DNA of 64,000 nucleotides, from contig NZ_WEGK01000002.1 in assembly GCF_009604405.1 (NCBI RefSeq), forward strand, positions 620,001 through 684,000, written 5' to 3'. Source of the DNA: Nocardia macrotermitis (lineage in GTDB: Bacteria; Actinomycetota; Actinomycetes; Mycobacteriales; Mycobacteriaceae). The notes under the pieces are model-generated. The model did not search any database and was not told the origin of the DNA. It saw only the letters and a list, made by a program, of their open reading frames with translations. A program made the translations under genes and the position numbers. Of this stretch, positions 1 to 9,378 are shown piece after piece; positions within the stretch are counted from its first letter, which is position 1, and the number at the start of each line of letters is the position of its first letter.

Positions 1-621
1 CATCCGCAGCGCCAGCTGACGCTGATTCGGCCAGGCGCGAATCGACTCGGCCAGATAGACGTACGCGTCCGGATTACTGCTGACCGCCCGCGCCACCTGC
101 GGCAGCGCCCGCATCAGATACTCCATGTAGATCGTCCGGAACGGCCCGAACACCGGCGTCGAGAATTCCGCGATCACCAGCCGCCCACCGGGTTTCGTGA
201 CGCGCAGCATCTCCCGCATCGCCCCGTCGGGATCCGAGAAGTTGCGCAGCCCATAGGAAATGGTGACCGCGTCGAAGGAATCATCGGCGAACGGCAGCTG
301 CGTACCGTCCGCGGCGACCATCGGCACCTTGCGGAACCGCCCCGCGTCCAACATCCCCCGCGAGAAATCCGCCGCCACACACCAGGCCCCCGACTTGGCG
401 AACTCCAGCGTCGACACCCCGGTCCCGGCCGCCAGATCCAGCACCCGCTCCCCGGGCCGCAACGCCAGCGCCTGCCGGGTCGCCCACCGCCAATACCTGT
501 CCTGCCCCGCCGAAATCACGGTGTTGGTCAGGTCGTACCGCTTCGCGACCCCATCGAACATCGACGCGACCTCGTGCGGTTCCTTGTCCAGCGAGGCACG
601 GAACGACTCTGTTTTCGCCAC
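1..621 (-). CDS. menG: Demethylmenaquinone methyltransferase (partial, C-terminus off the left edge)
   Basis: Class I SAM-dependent methyltransferase of the UbiE/MenG family, making menaquinone from demethylmenaquinone, the last step of quinone synthesis. Reading from a GTG at 621 gives 207 residues, beginning [15 protein letters not shown] and including [12 protein letters not shown], the SAM loop [12 protein letters not shown] and [12 protein letters not shown], all typical of the family. Mycobacterial homologues are about 230 residues, so roughly 25 are missing beyond base 1. The neighbour mgtA reproduces the M. tuberculosis Rv0557-Rv0558 pairing, although here both genes lie on the minus strand. 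Product confidence is high; the GTG start is chosen because family similarity begins immediately after it. Confidence 0.93.
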   Translation of the reverse strand, partial: MAKTESFRASLDKEPHEVASMFDGVAKRYDLTNTVISAGQDRYWRWATRQALALRPGERVLDLAAGTGVSTLEFAKSGAWCVAADFSRGMLDAGRFRKVPMVAADGTQLPFADDSFDAVTISYGLRNFSDPDGAMREMLRVTKPGGRLVIAEFSTPVFGPFRTIYMEYLMRALPQVARAVSSNPDAYVYLAESIRAWPNQRQLALRM

Positions 622-763
622 GTCCCCGACCCTAGCCTGATCCGCCCGCGCCGCCGACCCGGGCCACTTCCCGCCCGCCGCACCGCATCCGGATCGATGC
701 CGATTCCGGAGTGATCTTGCAGCCGATTCCCAGCTTCGGGCCGGGCGTGTGGCCGTGTGACGC

Positions 764-1906
764 CTACGCGCTGCGGTAGATCTGGTCGGTCGTCGTCCCC
801 AGCACGTCCGCGTAATGCCCCATCAACTCGTCGCAGATGGCGGGCCAGGTGCGGTGCAGGACGGATTTGCGGGCGGCGGCGGCGAAGCGGGCGCGGTGGG
901 CGGGGTCCTGGAGGGCACCGACGGCGCTGGGGAGCAGTTCGCTGAAACGGTCGACCGGGAGCAGATATCCGTTGCGGCAGTGGGCGATCAGGTCGCGCGG
1001 GCCGCCCGCGTCGGGGCCGACGACCGGCAGGCCGCTGGCGAGTGCCTCCTGCACGCCCTGGCAGAAGGTCTCGTGTTCGCCCGCGTGCACCATCACGTCC
1101 AGGCTCGCGTAGGCGCGGCCCAGTTCGTCGCCGCCGAGCTCGCCGGTGAAGATCGCCGAGGGCATCAACTCGGCCAGGCGCGCCCGATCGGGGCCGTCAC
1201 CCACGATGACCAGCTGAATATCCGGATCCCCGTCCAATACGGCGAGCCGTTCCACATGCTTCTCTGGAGCCAGCCGCCCGACGAACCCGACCACCAGACG
1301 CTGCTGCGCCGACCACGCCTCGCGCAGTTCCGCCGACCGCGCCGAGGGCGTGAAGCGCGCGATGTCGACCCCGCGCGCCCACCGGTGCACACGCGGAATC
1401 CCGTGCCGCGCAAGATCTTCCGCGGCAGCCGAGGAGGGCGCGAGGGTGCGGGCGGCGCGCTGGTGGATGCGCCGGGTCCACGCCCACGCCGCCCGCCGGG
1501 CCGGGCCGAGCCCATAGCTCTGCGCGAATCCGGCGACATCGGTCTGATATACCGCCACCGCGGGCAGATCCAGCCGCAGCGCCGCGGACATCCCCCCGGC
1601 CCCGAGCAGGAACGGCGAGGCCAGATGCACGATATCGGCGTCGAACTCCTCGATCGCCGCGGTGATCCCGGGCTGCGGCAGCCCGACCGGCAGCGAACTG
1701 ATCTTCGGCACCATCACCGCGGGCACCCGCACCACCGGGAACTTCCCGTACGACCGCGGCGCGGGTGGTTCCCCGCGCGGGGTGTCGGGGGCGATGATCA
1801 GCGCGTCGTGGCCGTGCCGCTCCAGATGCCCGAGCACCTGCAGCACGGAGTTGACGACGCCGTTCATATTCGGCAGGAACGACTCCGAAACGATCGCTAC
1901 ACGCAC
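764..1906 (-). CDS. mgtA: GDP-mannose-dependent alpha-mannosyltransferase, GT4 family
   Basis: Retaining GT-B glycosyltransferase of about 380 residues, closely matching recalled M. tuberculosis Rv0557 (MgtA, once called PimB), which adds mannose to glucuronosyl-diacylglycerol on the way to lipomannan-like lipids. The N-terminus [17 protein letters not shown] is the acceptor-domain start. The C-terminal donor domain shows [21 protein letters not shown] and the E-x7-E type motif [18 protein letters not shown]. An in-frame start at 1993 would add 29 residues absent from the homologue, so the GTG at 1906 is preferred, although the AAGG upstream abuts it closely. It lies upstream of menG on the same strand. 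Confidence 0.9.
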   Translation of the reverse strand: MRVAIVSESFLPNMNGVVNSVLQVLGHLERHGHDALIIAPDTPRGEPPAPRSYGKFPVVRVPAVMVPKISSLPVGLPQPGITAAIEEFDADIVHLASPFLLGAGGMSAALRLDLPAVAVYQTDVAGFAQSYGLGPARRAAWAWTRRIHQRAARTLAPSSAAAEDLARHGIPRVHRWARGVDIARFTPSARSAELREAWSAQQRLVVGFVGRLAPEKHVERLAVLDGDPDIQLVIVGDGPDRARLAELMPSAIFTGELGGDELGRAYASLDVMVHAGEHETFCQGVQEALASGLPVVGPDAGGPRDLIAHCRNGYLLPVDRFSELLPSAVGALQDPAHRARFAAAARKSVLHRTWPAICDELMGHYADVLGTTTDQIYRSA

Positions 1907-2021
1907 CCTTCGAGTGTGTTCGAGCGGCGACGCGAAGCCGCCACGACCATGTGACGGGTATGCGAAGTTCCGGCGAACATCTGCGTTCACCACGCGGCGC
2001 GCGGCCGACCGAGCGGCTTAC

Positions 2022-2498
2022 TCAGGGAGTTCCGGCGACTTCCGGCACCGGCTGCGGACCACGCAACCGCAACCGCCGTATCAGCCACAACGCCGGCAGC
2101 GCGATCGCCCACACCACCACGATCACCGACAGCGCGGGCACGATCGCCACCCGCGCGTCCCGACCGGCGACCCGCACGAGTTCGGGATCGGCCCGGCTGT
2201 ATTCGACGTTGATGCGTTCACCGGCCGTGAGCCTGGTGGGGTACAACACACCGAGGCGGGGATTGCGGGTCACGCCGTCGGGAGTGACGAATGTCACCGC
2301 CGAACGCAGCCGACCCGCCGAGAGCACCTCCGCACTGGCCACACCCTTGTCCGAGGTGATCAGCACGTCGTCGCGCCAGGCCGCCAGGACCAGCAGCACC
2401 GCCAGCGCGCTGATCGCCGTCGCCGCGATGAGCACACCGATCCGAATCCGTCGCAGACGCCGCGTACGCCGATGTGCGGACTGACTGTTCTCCGACAC
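2022..2498 (-). CDS. DUF3592-like two-pass membrane protein
   Basis: 158-residue protein with a basic N-terminus, a hydrophobic segment at about residues 20-42, an extracytoplasmic domain of about 75 residues (VTPDGVTRNPRLGVLYPTRLTAGERINVEYS) and a second membrane segment at about 118-140 followed by a basic tail. The external domain resembles DUF3592. It occupies the position of M. tuberculosis Rv0556 beside mgtA. Its function is unknown. Start ATG at 2498. Confidence 0.72.
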   Translation of the reverse strand: MSENSQSAHRRTRRLRRIRIGVLIAATAISALAVLLVLAAWRDDVLITSDKGVASAEVLSAGRLRSAVTFVTPDGVTRNPRLGVLYPTRLTAGERINVEYSRADPELVRVAGRDARVAIVPALSVIVVVWAIALPALWLIRRLRLRGPQPVPEVAGTP

Positions 2499-2538
2499 GA
2501 CTTCAGGCTATTGCATCGCTCCGATAGCGTGTGCGCCC

Positions 2539-3045
2539 ATGTCCCGAAAATTCAGCTTCACCGTGTCTTACAGCGTCCCGGTCGCGGAGCTCCACCGGGC
2601 GATCACCAGTGACGAGTTGTGGCAGGACCGTTTCGACGGCGCGGCCACGGCCACCCTGGACCTGGCTCACGACGACGGCCCCGGCACCATTCGCGTGCAC
2701 ATGACCGAAACCGCACGGCCGGACAAGATTCCGGCGCTGGTGCGCAAGGTGCTCAAGAACGATCTGGTGGTCGAGCGCACCGACAACTGGGGACCGCTCG
2801 AGGGTGACACCGCCCGGGGCGTGTTCTCGGGCACGTCGCAGGGCATCACCACCAAGATGTCCGGGACCTACGAGATGCGATCCGCCGCAACGGGTTCGGA
2901 GATCGTGGTGTCCGGCGCCGTCGCGGTGAAGGTGCCGCTGGTCGGTGGCGCGATCGAGCCGCTGGCGGAACAGTTGCAGCACCGCGTGATCGAGAGCGAA
3001 CGCAAGTTCATCGAGAAGTGGTTCGCCGCCAAGGCCGACGCCTGA
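2539..3045 (+). CDS. DUF2505 domain-containing protein
   Basis: 168-residue protein beginning MSRKFSFTVSYSVPV and ending in an IEKWFAAKADA helix, with the SRPBCC-like pattern of DUF2505 (alternating strands, central GTSQGITTKMSGTYEM, C-terminal amphipathic helix). Such proteins probably bind a small hydrophobic ligand, but no activity is established. It is divergent from the DUF3592-like gene (40 bases between starts) and convergent with the VOC gene. Confidence 0.75.
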   Translation: MSRKFSFTVSYSVPVAELHRAITSDELWQDRFDGAATATLDLAHDDGPGTIRVHMTETARPDKIPALVRKVLKNDLVVERTDNWGPLEGDTARGVFSGTSQGITTKMSGTYEMRSAATGSEIVVSGAVAVKVPLVGGAIEPLAEQLQHRVIESERKFIEKWFAAKADA

Positions 3046-3066
3046 GTCGCTGATCCGGGCCGAAAA

Positions 3067-3105
3067 CCTTGCATGCGAGCGGATTTCGAGTGCTCGCATG
3101 CAAGG
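3067..3105. terminator. Perfect 14-bp stem-loop between convergent genes
   Basis: Bases 3067-3080 are perfectly complementary to 3092-3105 with an 11-base loop. It sits between the convergent DUF2505 and VOC genes with no U-tract, so it could act as a bidirectional stem-type terminator. Confidence 0.55.
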
Positions 3106-3163
3106 CGTCGCGCGGCGGTGTGCGGGTCTCACGCGGCGGTGCGCGAAAAGCCCTGCGGCGGCG

Positions 3164-3613
3164 CTACTGCGCGCCCGGCCCGAAGTCGCCGCCGTCGAAT
3201 TCCTTGGGCTCCACCAGCACCAGCCAGTTGCCGGAGTTGTCGCGGATGATCGCCTCGACCCCGTACGGCCGATCCGACGGCGGCTGCACGAATTCCACGC
3301 CCTTGGCCGTCAATTCCTCGTACGCCTTGTGGCAGTCGTCGGTGCGCAGCCCCAGCCCGCCGTTGGTGCCGTTGGCCAGCGCGCGCCGAATCGCCTCCGC
3401 CACATCCTCGGCCAGCGGCGGACCCGGCGCCATCAGGGTGATCTCCAGCTCCCGATGATCCGGGTGGGCGATGGACACCCAGCGGAAACCGTTGTCCCCC
3501 ATGGTGATATCGGTCATCTCCACGAAGCCGAGCTTCTCGATGTACCAGTTCTTCGCCGCGGTCTGATCGGTGACGTGCACGGTGACCAGAGACACATTGG
3601 TGATGGTTGTCAT
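3164..3613 (-). CDS. VOC family (glyoxalase/bleomycin resistance-like) protein
   Basis: 149-residue single vicinal-oxygen-chelate domain. It shows two beta-alpha-beta-beta-beta modules: VSLVTVHVTDQTAAKNWYIEKLGF at the start, and GLGLRTDDCHKAYEELTAKGVEF with NWLVLVEPKEF later. This family includes metal-dependent dioxygenases, glyoxalases and antibiotic-binding proteins; the substrate cannot be read from sequence. An AraC-type regulator gene lies just upstream on the same strand, a common arrangement. Confidence 0.8.
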   Translation of the reverse strand: MTTITNVSLVTVHVTDQTAAKNWYIEKLGFVEMTDITMGDNGFRWVSIAHPDHRELEITLMAPGPPLAEDVAEAIRRALANGTNGGLGLRTDDCHKAYEELTAKGVEFVQPPSDRPYGVEAIIRDNSGNWLVLVEPKEFDGGDFGPGAQ

Positions 3614-3769
3614 GTCACCAGGCTATGAGCTCGAAGCAGCCGAGCGCTTCTCCGAAATTGCTGTGTCGCGTCTGCGGGTCTCGGTTCACGCCGGAATATT
3701 CGTGCCCTGCGTGAATCGACGACCCGTTCCCTCGGGACCGGTTGCAGTACGCCGATTGTCGCTGCGCTT

Positions 3770-4192
3770 TCAGATGCGTTTCCGGTCCGAGAGTCCGTGC
3801 ATGAAGACGTAGCAGCCCGGGATGCGCGGCATCCCCTCGGCGACGAATTTCGCCTGGTAGGCCGACGGCGACATGCCGACCAACTCGGTGAATTTACGAC
3901 TGAACGACCCGAGGCTGCTGTATCCGACCAGCATGCACACCTCGGTGACCGTCACATTGGTCGCGCGCAGCAGATCCTGGGCCCGCTCGATCCGGCGTTC
4001 GGCCAGGTACAACGCCGGAGTCCGGCCGTAGGTCGCGGCGAAACAGCGCAGGAAATGGTATTTCGACACCCCGGCCGCGGCGGCCAGACCGTCCAGGTCC
4101 AGCGGTTCGGCGTAGTGCCGGTCGGCCAGATCGCGGGCCCGGCGCAGGTGGGGGAGCAGGTCCTCGGGGACCGTTCGCGGCTGCTCGGCCAT
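3770..4192 (-). CDS. AraC family transcriptional regulator, DNA-binding domain only
   Basis: 140-residue protein that is almost entirely the double helix-turn-helix domain: the first HTH is LDGLAAAAGVSKYHFLRCFAA and the second is VTEVCMLVGYSSLGSFSRKF followed by the family signature MSPSAYQ. There is no N-terminal ligand domain, so any effector sensing must be indirect. It starts 28 bases after menJ ends and precedes the VOC gene on the same strand, which it may control. Confidence 0.85.
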   Translation of the reverse strand: MAEQPRTVPEDLLPHLRRARDLADRHYAEPLDLDGLAAAAGVSKYHFLRCFAATYGRTPALYLAERRIERAQDLLRATNVTVTEVCMLVGYSSLGSFSRKFTELVGMSPSAYQAKFVAEGMPRIPGCYVFMHGLSDRKRI

Positions 4193-4220
4193 ACCGCCTC
4201 CTCGCTCTCCCGCCCCGCGA

Positions 4221-5495
4221 TCAGCTGAACGGGGTCGGCTCGTCGAAGCGCATGGAGGCGCGGCCCGCGGTGCGCCACAGCCGGGCGGTCAGATCCGCGT
4301 CCTCCTCGCTCACCAGATTGCCCATCACTCGAACCGCGGTGCGCTGCAACAGCTTCGAACGCATCATCGGCGGCCCGCCGGTCGGCACCATGCGCGGATG
4401 GGTGGCCATGGCCGCGATCCGGCGCGCGACGGAGAAGGTGCGGCCGTAGCGGGCGCGCAGCAGATCCGGCCACAGCGTGGTCAGATCCGGTTCGTCGAGC
4501 AGTCCGGCCAGCAGGTGCCCGCCCTCGAGGCCGTAGTCGATGCCCTCGCCGTTGAGCGGATTGACGCAGCCCGCCGCATCGCCGACCAGCGCCCAGTTGC
4601 GCCCGCTCACCCCGGAGACCGCACCGCCCATCGGCAGCAGCGCCGAGGCGACCGCGCGGGCCTCGCCGTCGAACTGCCATTCCTCCCGGCGCAGCGAAAC
4701 ATAGTGTTGCAGAAGCGGTTTCAGGGAAATGTGGGACGGCCGGTGTTCGGTGGCCAGTGAGCCGACGCCGATGTTCACCTCGCCGTTGCCCAGCGGGAAC
4801 ACCCAGCCGTACCCGGGCACCAGCGTGCCCTCGGCGTCCCGCAGTTCCAGATGCGAGGTGATCCACTCGTCATCGCTGCGCGCGGAACGGATGTAGGCGC
4901 GCGCGGCCACCCCGTAGGCGAACCGGCGATGCCAGGTCCGGCCCAGCAGCTTGCCCACCGGGGACCGCACCCCGTCCGCGACGATCAAAGTGCGACAGGT
5001 GATTTCGCGCGTCCCCGCATCGGTGCGCACGCTGACGCCGGTCACTCGATCGCCCTCGCGGGCAACCTCCGCCACCCGCGCCCCGTCGACCATCCGCGCA
5101 CCCCACTTGACAGCGGTCTCACGCAGTTTGTCGTCGAGTTCGAGCCGCGGCACCGCACTCCCGTAGCTGGGAAACGACCCGCCCGGCCACGGCAGCAGCG
5201 CCTCGCGCCCGAACCCGCCCATCCGCAGCCCGCGATTGACCGTGTGCGCCCGCAGCCAGTCGCCCAGGCCCAGATGTTCCATCTCCGCGGTGGCGCGCGG
5301 GGTCAGCCCGTCGCCGCAGGTCTTGTCGCGCGGGAAGACCGCGGCATCGGTGAGCAGCACGTCGTGCCCGGCGCGCGCGGCCCAGGCCGCCGCCGCCGAC
5401 CCCGCCGGTCCCGCGCCCACGACCAGCACGTCGGCATGTGCGGGCAGCGCGTGCGGCACGCGCTCGCCCCCGCTGGTGGCATCCGGTGAACCCAT
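4221..5495 (-). CDS. menJ: Menaquinone reductase, geranylgeranyl reductase family
   Basis: Flavoprotein of 424 residues matching mycobacterial Rv0561c (MenJ), which saturates one isoprene double bond of menaquinone-9. The FAD-binding GAGPAG lies at residues 27-32. Further motifs are FPRDKTCGDGLTPRA, FPSYGSAVPRLELDD, and the FAD ribityl motif LVGDAAGCVNPLNGEGIDYGLE. Frame continues upstream to 5693, but that stretch lacks similarity, so the ATG at 5495 (or 5504) is chosen. It is divergent from the polyprenyl synthase gene. Confidence 0.92.
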   Translation of the reverse strand: MGSPDATSGGERVPHALPAHADVLVVGAGPAGSAAAAWAARAGHDVLLTDAAVFPRDKTCGDGLTPRATAEMEHLGLGDWLRAHTVNRGLRMGGFGREALLPWPGGSFPSYGSAVPRLELDDKLRETAVKWGARMVDGARVAEVAREGDRVTGVSVRTDAGTREITCRTLIVADGVRSPVGKLLGRTWHRRFAYGVAARAYIRSARSDDEWITSHLELRDAEGTLVPGYGWVFPLGNGEVNIGVGSLATEHRPSHISLKPLLQHYVSLRREEWQFDGEARAVASALLPMGGAVSGVSGRNWALVGDAAGCVNPLNGEGIDYGLEGGHLLAGLLDEPDLTTLWPDLLRARYGRTFSVARRIAAMATHPRMVPTGGPPMMRSKLLQRTAVRVMGNLVSEEDADLTARLWRTAGRASMRFDEPTPFS

Positions 5496-5577
5496 GCACC
5501 CCATCCTGACAGGGTCGTACGGACGCCGTCGACGCGCCGGGTCGCGACGGCCGAGCGGGGGTGGCAGTCGTGACCGG

Positions 5578-5603
5578 TCGTACGGCCTGCGCCGGCCGTA
5601 CGA
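5578..5603. promoter_or_regulatory. Inverted repeat upstream of menJ
   Basis: A 10-bp inverted repeat (5578-5587 with 5594-5603, 6-base loop) containing CGTACGGCC lies about 80 bases upstream of menJ. A related half, GTCGTACGG, recurs near 5514. The menJ-grcC1 divergent region (5496-5879) has no convincing gene, so this could be an operator. Confidence 0.35.
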
Positions 5604-5879
5604 GCGAGTCGGGTTGGAGCCGATGACCGGTATGGCGGATGTTGCGGTGGCTCGTGCCGCGAGTCGTATCCGCCGATACCGGGCAACGGACAACGGGTAA
5701 CGCCGAGCGACGCCCGAGCCGTGTCGAGGCGCGACCGGCCCGTGTGAGCGGCGCGGGCGGGGGTGCGGCGGTGTCGGATTCGTCCCACAATGGCGATGTT
5801 GTGATGGTGTTCATGGGTACCCGGAACCCGACACGCTAGGTTGTGGGGCGTGGGGACGGACGCGGCATTGGGAGACGAC

Positions 5880-6902
5880 ATGAGTGCATCGGCGATCAGC
5901 GATGAGAGCACGGTGGTGGCCGGGGTGGATCTCGGCGACCACGAGCTCGCGTCGACCGTGCGCAACGGTCTGGTCGAGGTCGAGAAACTGCTGATCGCCG
6001 AGCTGTCCGACGGGGCGGAGTTCCTCCAGGAGGCGGCGCTGCACCTGGCGCGCGCGGGCGGCAAGCGGTTCCGGCCGCTGTTCACCATCCTCACCGGACA
6101 GCTGGGCCCGCGCCCGACCGATCCGGATCTGATCACCGCGGGCACCGTCATCGAACTGGTGCATCTGGCCACGCTCTACCACGACGACGTCATGGACGAG
6201 GCCCCGATGCGACGCGGCGCGCCGAGCGTGAACTCGCGCTGGGGCAACAGCGTCGCCATCCTGTCCGGCGACTACCTGTTCGCGCACGCCTCCCGGCTGG
6301 TGTCCACCCTCGGCCCCGACGCGGTCCGCATCATCGCCGAGACGTTCGCCGAACTGGTTACCGGCCAGATGCGAGAAACGTTGGGCGCCAAGCAATCCCA
6401 GGATCCGGTCGAACACTATCTGCGGGTGGTGTGGGAGAAGACCGGTTCGCTGATCGCCGCCTCGGGGCGTTTCGGCGGCACCTTCTCCGGCGCGGATCGC
6501 GAACACGTGGAGCGGGTGGCCCGCCTCGGCGACCTGGTCGGCACCGCCTTCCAGATCTCCGACGACATCATCGACATCTCCTCGGCCGCAGAGGAATCCG
6601 GCAAGACCCCCGGCACCGACCTGCGCGAGGGCGTGCACACCCTGCCCGTGCTCTACGCCCTGCGCGACGAGGGCCCCGACGGCGACCGCCTGCGCACCCT
6701 GCTGGCCCACCCCCTGCAGACCGACGAAGAGGTCACCGAGGCCCTGGACCTGCTGTCCCGCTCCCGGGGCATGGTCCTGGCCAAGGAGAAACTCCAGAGT
6801 TACGCCGACCTCGCCCAGGCCGAACTCGACGCCCTCCCGTCCGGCCCCGCCAACGCCGCCCTCGAACGCCTGGTCCGCTACACCATCGAACGTTCGGTAT
6901 AG
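5880..6902 (+). CDS. grcC1: Polyprenyl diphosphate synthase (menaquinone side chain type)
   Basis: Trans-isoprenyl diphosphate synthase of 340 residues. It condenses isopentenyl diphosphate with allylic primers to build the polyprenyl tail of quinones. The first aspartate-rich motif DDVMD is at residues 102-106, and the second, DDIID, at about 228-232. GKRFRPLF near residue 61 binds the substrate diphosphate. The ATG at 5880 has GGGAG seven bases upstream; a GTG at 5850 and a TTG at 5841 are less likely. Position beside menJ matches M. tuberculosis Rv0561c-Rv0562. Confidence 0.9.
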   Translation: MSASAISDESTVVAGVDLGDHELASTVRNGLVEVEKLLIAELSDGAEFLQEAALHLARAGGKRFRPLFTILTGQLGPRPTDPDLITAGTVIELVHLATLYHDDVMDEAPMRRGAPSVNSRWGNSVAILSGDYLFAHASRLVSTLGPDAVRIIAETFAELVTGQMRETLGAKQSQDPVEHYLRVVWEKTGSLIAASGRFGGTFSGADREHVERVARLGDLVGTAFQISDDIIDISSAAEESGKTPGTDLREGVHTLPVLYALRDEGPDGDRLRTLLAHPLQTDEEVTEALDLLSRSRGMVLAKEKLQSYADLAQAELDALPSGPANAALERLVRYTIERSV

Positions 6903-7002
6903 CGGACCCTCGCGCGTATTCGCCATACCCGAAGGCATGCGGCTGGGCCGATATCGGGCGCCCGTGAGCCGAAACACACTCTCGCCGTCGAAAGTGCTGC
7001 TC

Positions 7003-7030
7003 GGAACTCCGAGTGGGCCCCGCATCGTTG
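7003..7030 (+). promoter_or_regulatory. Candidate ECF (SigE/SigH/SigR-type) promoter of htpX
   Basis: GGAACT at 7003-7008 and CGTTG at 7026-7030 (18 bases from GGAACT to GTT) resemble the GGAAY...GTT consensus of actinobacterial stress sigma factors. It lies about 50 bases upstream of htpX, a heat-shock-type gene. Confidence 0.45.
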
Positions 7031-7081
7031 ACCTGGTGTAACGATAATGAGCGACGGGGTAGGTGAGATGGAGGACCGGCC

Positions 7082-7960
7082 ATGCACGGTGGGTATGCGA
7101 ACGGGCTGAAGACGTTCGGCCTGATGGTCGGTATGTCGGCGCTGATCGTGTGCATCGGCGCGCTGTTCCGCAACCCCGCGATCCTGGTGATCGCGATCCT
7201 GCTGGCCGTCGGCATGAACGCCTACGCCTACTTCAACAGTGATCGGCTGGCGCTGCGGGCGATGCACGCGCAGCCGGTCTCCGAACTCGAGGCCCCGGTC
7301 ATCTACCGGATCGTCCGCGAACTGGCGACCACGGCGCGCCAGCCCATGCCGCGGCTGTACATCAGCCCCACGGCCGCGCCGAACGCCTTCGCCACCGGCC
7401 GCAACCCCCGGCACGCCGCGGTGTGCTGCACCAGCGGCATCCTGCAACTGCTCGACGAACGCGAGTTGCGCGCGGTGCTGGGCCACGAGCTCTCGCACGT
7501 CTACAACCGCGACATCCTGATCTCCTCGGTCGCCGGCGCGCTGGCCGCGGTGATCTCGGGCCTGGCCAACCTGGCCTTCTTCGCGGGCCTCGGCGGCGGC
7601 AATCGGGACGGCGAGGGCCCGAATATCCTTGGCGTACTTCTGGTTTCGCTACTCGGCCCGATCGCCGCGACGCTCATCAAACTGGCCGTCTCGCGCTCGC
7701 GGGAGTACCAGGCCGATCAGGACGGCGCGCAACTCACCGGCGATCCGCTGGCCCTGGCCTCGGCCCTGCGCAAACTCGAACGCGGGGTGGCGGCCGCCCC
7801 GCTGCCCCCAGAACCGCGGCTGACCGCCCAATCGCACCTGATGATCGCCAACCCGTTCCGCGCCGGCGACCGCATGGCCCGCATGTTCTCCACCCACCCC
7901 CCGATGGCCGAGCGCATCGCCCGCCTCGAAAACATGGCGGGCGGTCCCAGACGCTACTGA
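7082..7960 (+). CDS. htpX: Zinc metalloprotease HtpX homologue (M48)
   Basis: 292-residue membrane protease of the M48B family that degrades damaged membrane proteins. Two hydrophobic segments occur at about residues 13-30 and 33-50. The zinc motif HELSH is at 135-139 within [13 protein letters not shown] further hydrophobic pair spans about 150-205, followed by [11 protein letters not shown], whose glutamate is the likely third ligand. Order grcC1-htpX-yajQ matches M. tuberculosis Rv0562-Rv0563 and Rv0566c. Confidence 0.93.
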   Translation: MHGGYANGLKTFGLMVGMSALIVCIGALFRNPAILVIAILLAVGMNAYAYFNSDRLALRAMHAQPVSELEAPVIYRIVRELATTARQPMPRLYISPTAAPNAFATGRNPRHAAVCCTSGILQLLDERELRAVLGHELSHVYNRDILISSVAGALAAVISGLANLAFFAGLGGGNRDGEGPNILGVLLVSLLGPIAATLIKLAVSRSREYQADQDGAQLTGDPLALASALRKLERGVAAAPLPPEPRLTAQSHLMIANPFRAGDRMARMFSTHPPMAERIARLENMAGGPRRY

Positions 7961-7968
7961 CCCCGGCG

Positions 7969-8460
7969 CTAGCGGTAGTTGACGAACTGCAACGCCAGAT
8001 CGAAATCCGCGCCCTTGAGCAGCGCGATGACGGCCTGCAGGTCGTCCCTCTTCTTGCTGCTGACCCGCAGCTCCTCGCCCTGGATCTGCGCCTTGACGCC
8101 CTTGGGGCCCTCGTCGCGGATCTTCTTGGCGATCTTCTTCGCGTTCTCGGTGGAGATGCCCTGCACCAGCGTTCCGGTGATCTTGTACGTCTTCCCGGAC
8201 GCCTGCGGCTCCCCGGCGTCGAACGCCTTGAGCGAGATGTCGCGGCGGATCAGCTTCTCCTTGAACACGTCCAGCGCGGCCTTGACCCGCTCCTCGGCCT
8301 CGGCGGTGAGCACGATCTTCTCCTCACCGGACCACTCGATGCTCGCGCCGGTGCCGCGGAAGTCGTATCGGGTCGAGAGCTCCTTGACCGTCTGGTTGAG
8401 GGCGTTGTCGACCTCCTGACGGTCGACCTTGCTGACGACGTCGAATGACGAATCGGCCAC
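7969..8460 (-). CDS. YajQ family nucleotide-binding protein
   Basis: 163-residue UPF0234/YajQ protein, a small soluble two-domain fold reported in other bacteria to bind cyclic di-GMP or tRNA. It opens [20 protein letters not shown] and continues with [22 protein letters not shown] and the C-terminal [15 protein letters not shown], all diagnostic. GTG start at 8460. It ends 8 bases from htpX, with which it is convergent. Confidence 0.93.
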   Translation of the reverse strand: MADSSFDVVSKVDRQEVDNALNQTVKELSTRYDFRGTGASIEWSGEEKIVLTAEAEERVKAALDVFKEKLIRRDISLKAFDAGEPQASGKTYKITGTLVQGISTENAKKIAKKIRDEGPKGVKAQIQGEELRVSSKKRDDLQAVIALLKGADFDLALQFVNYR

Positions 8461-8564
8461 ACTGCGCTCCTGTCTCGCGAATTCCGGCTTCGACGCTAGT
8501 GCCGTGCGGCCCGCGCCGCCACTAGCCGCCGAGCGCCCGACGCTACCCCCGCTGGCCTGCCGGT

Positions 8565-8595
8565 TTGCATCCAGGGGCCCTGATCGTTGTATTCT
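8565..8595 (+). promoter_or_regulatory. Candidate promoter of tRNA-Tyr
   Basis: TTGCAT at 8565-8570 and TATTCT at 8590-8595, 19 bases apart, lie 26 bases upstream of the tRNA. Confidence 0.45.
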
Positions 8596-8621
8596 GCTCA
8601 GCGCGCTTACGCAGCGTGTAT

Positions 8622-8702
8622 GGCGGATTGCCCGAGCGGCCAAAGGGAGCTGACTGTAAATCAGCCGCGCAAGCTTCGGAGGTTCGAATCCTTCATCCGC
8701 CA
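8622..8702 (+). tRNA. tRNA-Tyr (GTA)
   Basis: Class II tRNA with acceptor GGCGGAT pairing ATCCGCC, anticodon loop containing GTA, a long variable arm and the T-loop GGTTCGAATCC. CCA is not encoded. Confidence 0.95.
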
Positions 8703-8706
8703 CACT

Positions 8707-8741
8707 CTCAGGGCCCTCTCCGAATCGGGGAGGGCCCTGAG
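8707..8741 (+). terminator. Terminator after tRNA-Tyr
   Basis: 12-bp stem (8707-8718 with 8730-8741), GC-rich, followed by TCGTTT. Confidence 0.75.
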
Positions 8742-8861
8742 TCGTTTCCGGGAATTCTGTGAGATGTCGGACTGCCGTTGTGCGCCACGGTGTGCGGCTC
8801 CGGTTCCGGTGCGCGGACGATGGCTGTGCGGATCGTCGAAAATCGGCTCTGAGCTGCCGGT

Positions 8862-8891
8862 TTGGTAAGTCTGCGGTGCAGTGTGTACTCT
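8862..8891 (+). promoter_or_regulatory. Candidate promoter of the tRNA-Thr/tRNA-Met/rpmG unit
   Basis: TTGGTA at 8862-8867 and TACTCT at 8886-8891 with an 18-base spacer, about 60 bases before tRNA-Thr. Confidence 0.45.
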
Positions 8892-8950
8892 CGTTCAAGG
8901 CTTCAGCGCCCCGGGTGCGAGTGATCGCGATCAGGAGCGCAGGTAGCCAT

Positions 8951-9023
8951 GCCCCCTTAGCTCAGTCGGCAGAGCGTTTCCATGGTAAGGAAAAGGTCAA
9001 CGGTTCGATTCCGTTAGGGGGCT
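8951..9023 (+). tRNA. tRNA-Thr (GGT)
   Basis: Acceptor GCCCCCT/AGGGGGC, anticodon loop ATGGTAA with GGT, T-arm ACGGTTCGATTCCGT. Discriminator T, no encoded CCA. Confidence 0.95.
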
Positions 9024-9089
9024 CGCCGGATTGCCGGTGGTAGCCGACGGCATCTCCAGGGTCAGGCGCCATCGCAAGCCGACTCGTAT

Positions 9090-9162
9090 GGCGGTGTAGC
9101 TCAGTCGGTAGAGCAAACGACTCATAATCGTTGTGTCGCCGGTTCAAGTCCGGCCATCGCTA
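9090..9162 (+). tRNA. tRNA-Met (CAT), elongator type
   Basis: Anticodon loop CTCATAA gives CAT. The acceptor GGCGGTG pairs CATCGCT with two G-U pairs, and the anticodon stem AACGA/TCGTT lacks the GGG/CCC run of initiators, so elongator Met is favoured over initiator. The position before rpmG matches mycobacterial order. Confidence 0.92.
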
Positions 9163-9207
9163 CAAAGACCGATACCTCCCGTCAGGTAGACCGAAAGAAG
9201 GCAAATC

Positions 9208-9378
9208 GTGGCCGCGAAGTCCACAGATGTCCGGCCGAAGATCACCTTGGCCTGCGAGCAGTGCAAGCACCGCAACTACATCACCAAGAAGAACCGGCGC
9301 AACGACCCGGATCGGCTGGAGCTGAAGAAGTTCTGCCCGAACTGCGGTACGCACCGGGCTCACCGCGAATCTCGCTAA
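9208..9378 (+). CDS. rpmG: 50S ribosomal protein L33
   Basis: 56-residue L33 starting at GTG 9208 behind a purine-rich GAAAGAAGG. It keeps the four zinc cysteines (CEQC and CPNC) and [25 protein letters not shown]. It lies just downstream of tRNA-Met and upstream of hadAB, as M. tuberculosis rpmG2 does. Confidence 0.93.

Noticed and set aside
815..1954. 379-residue plus-strand frame across mgtA
   Set aside because: Antisense of a well-matched glycosyltransferase; no domain.
5119..5814. Minus-strand frames in the menJ upstream region
   Set aside because: Arg/Ala-rich with no family similarity and no ribosome site; menJ explains the coding part.
8951..9162. tRNA-Thr/tRNA-Met as an integration site
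   Set aside because: No integrase or duplicated 3' tRNA end is visible nearby, and the order matches mycobacteria.
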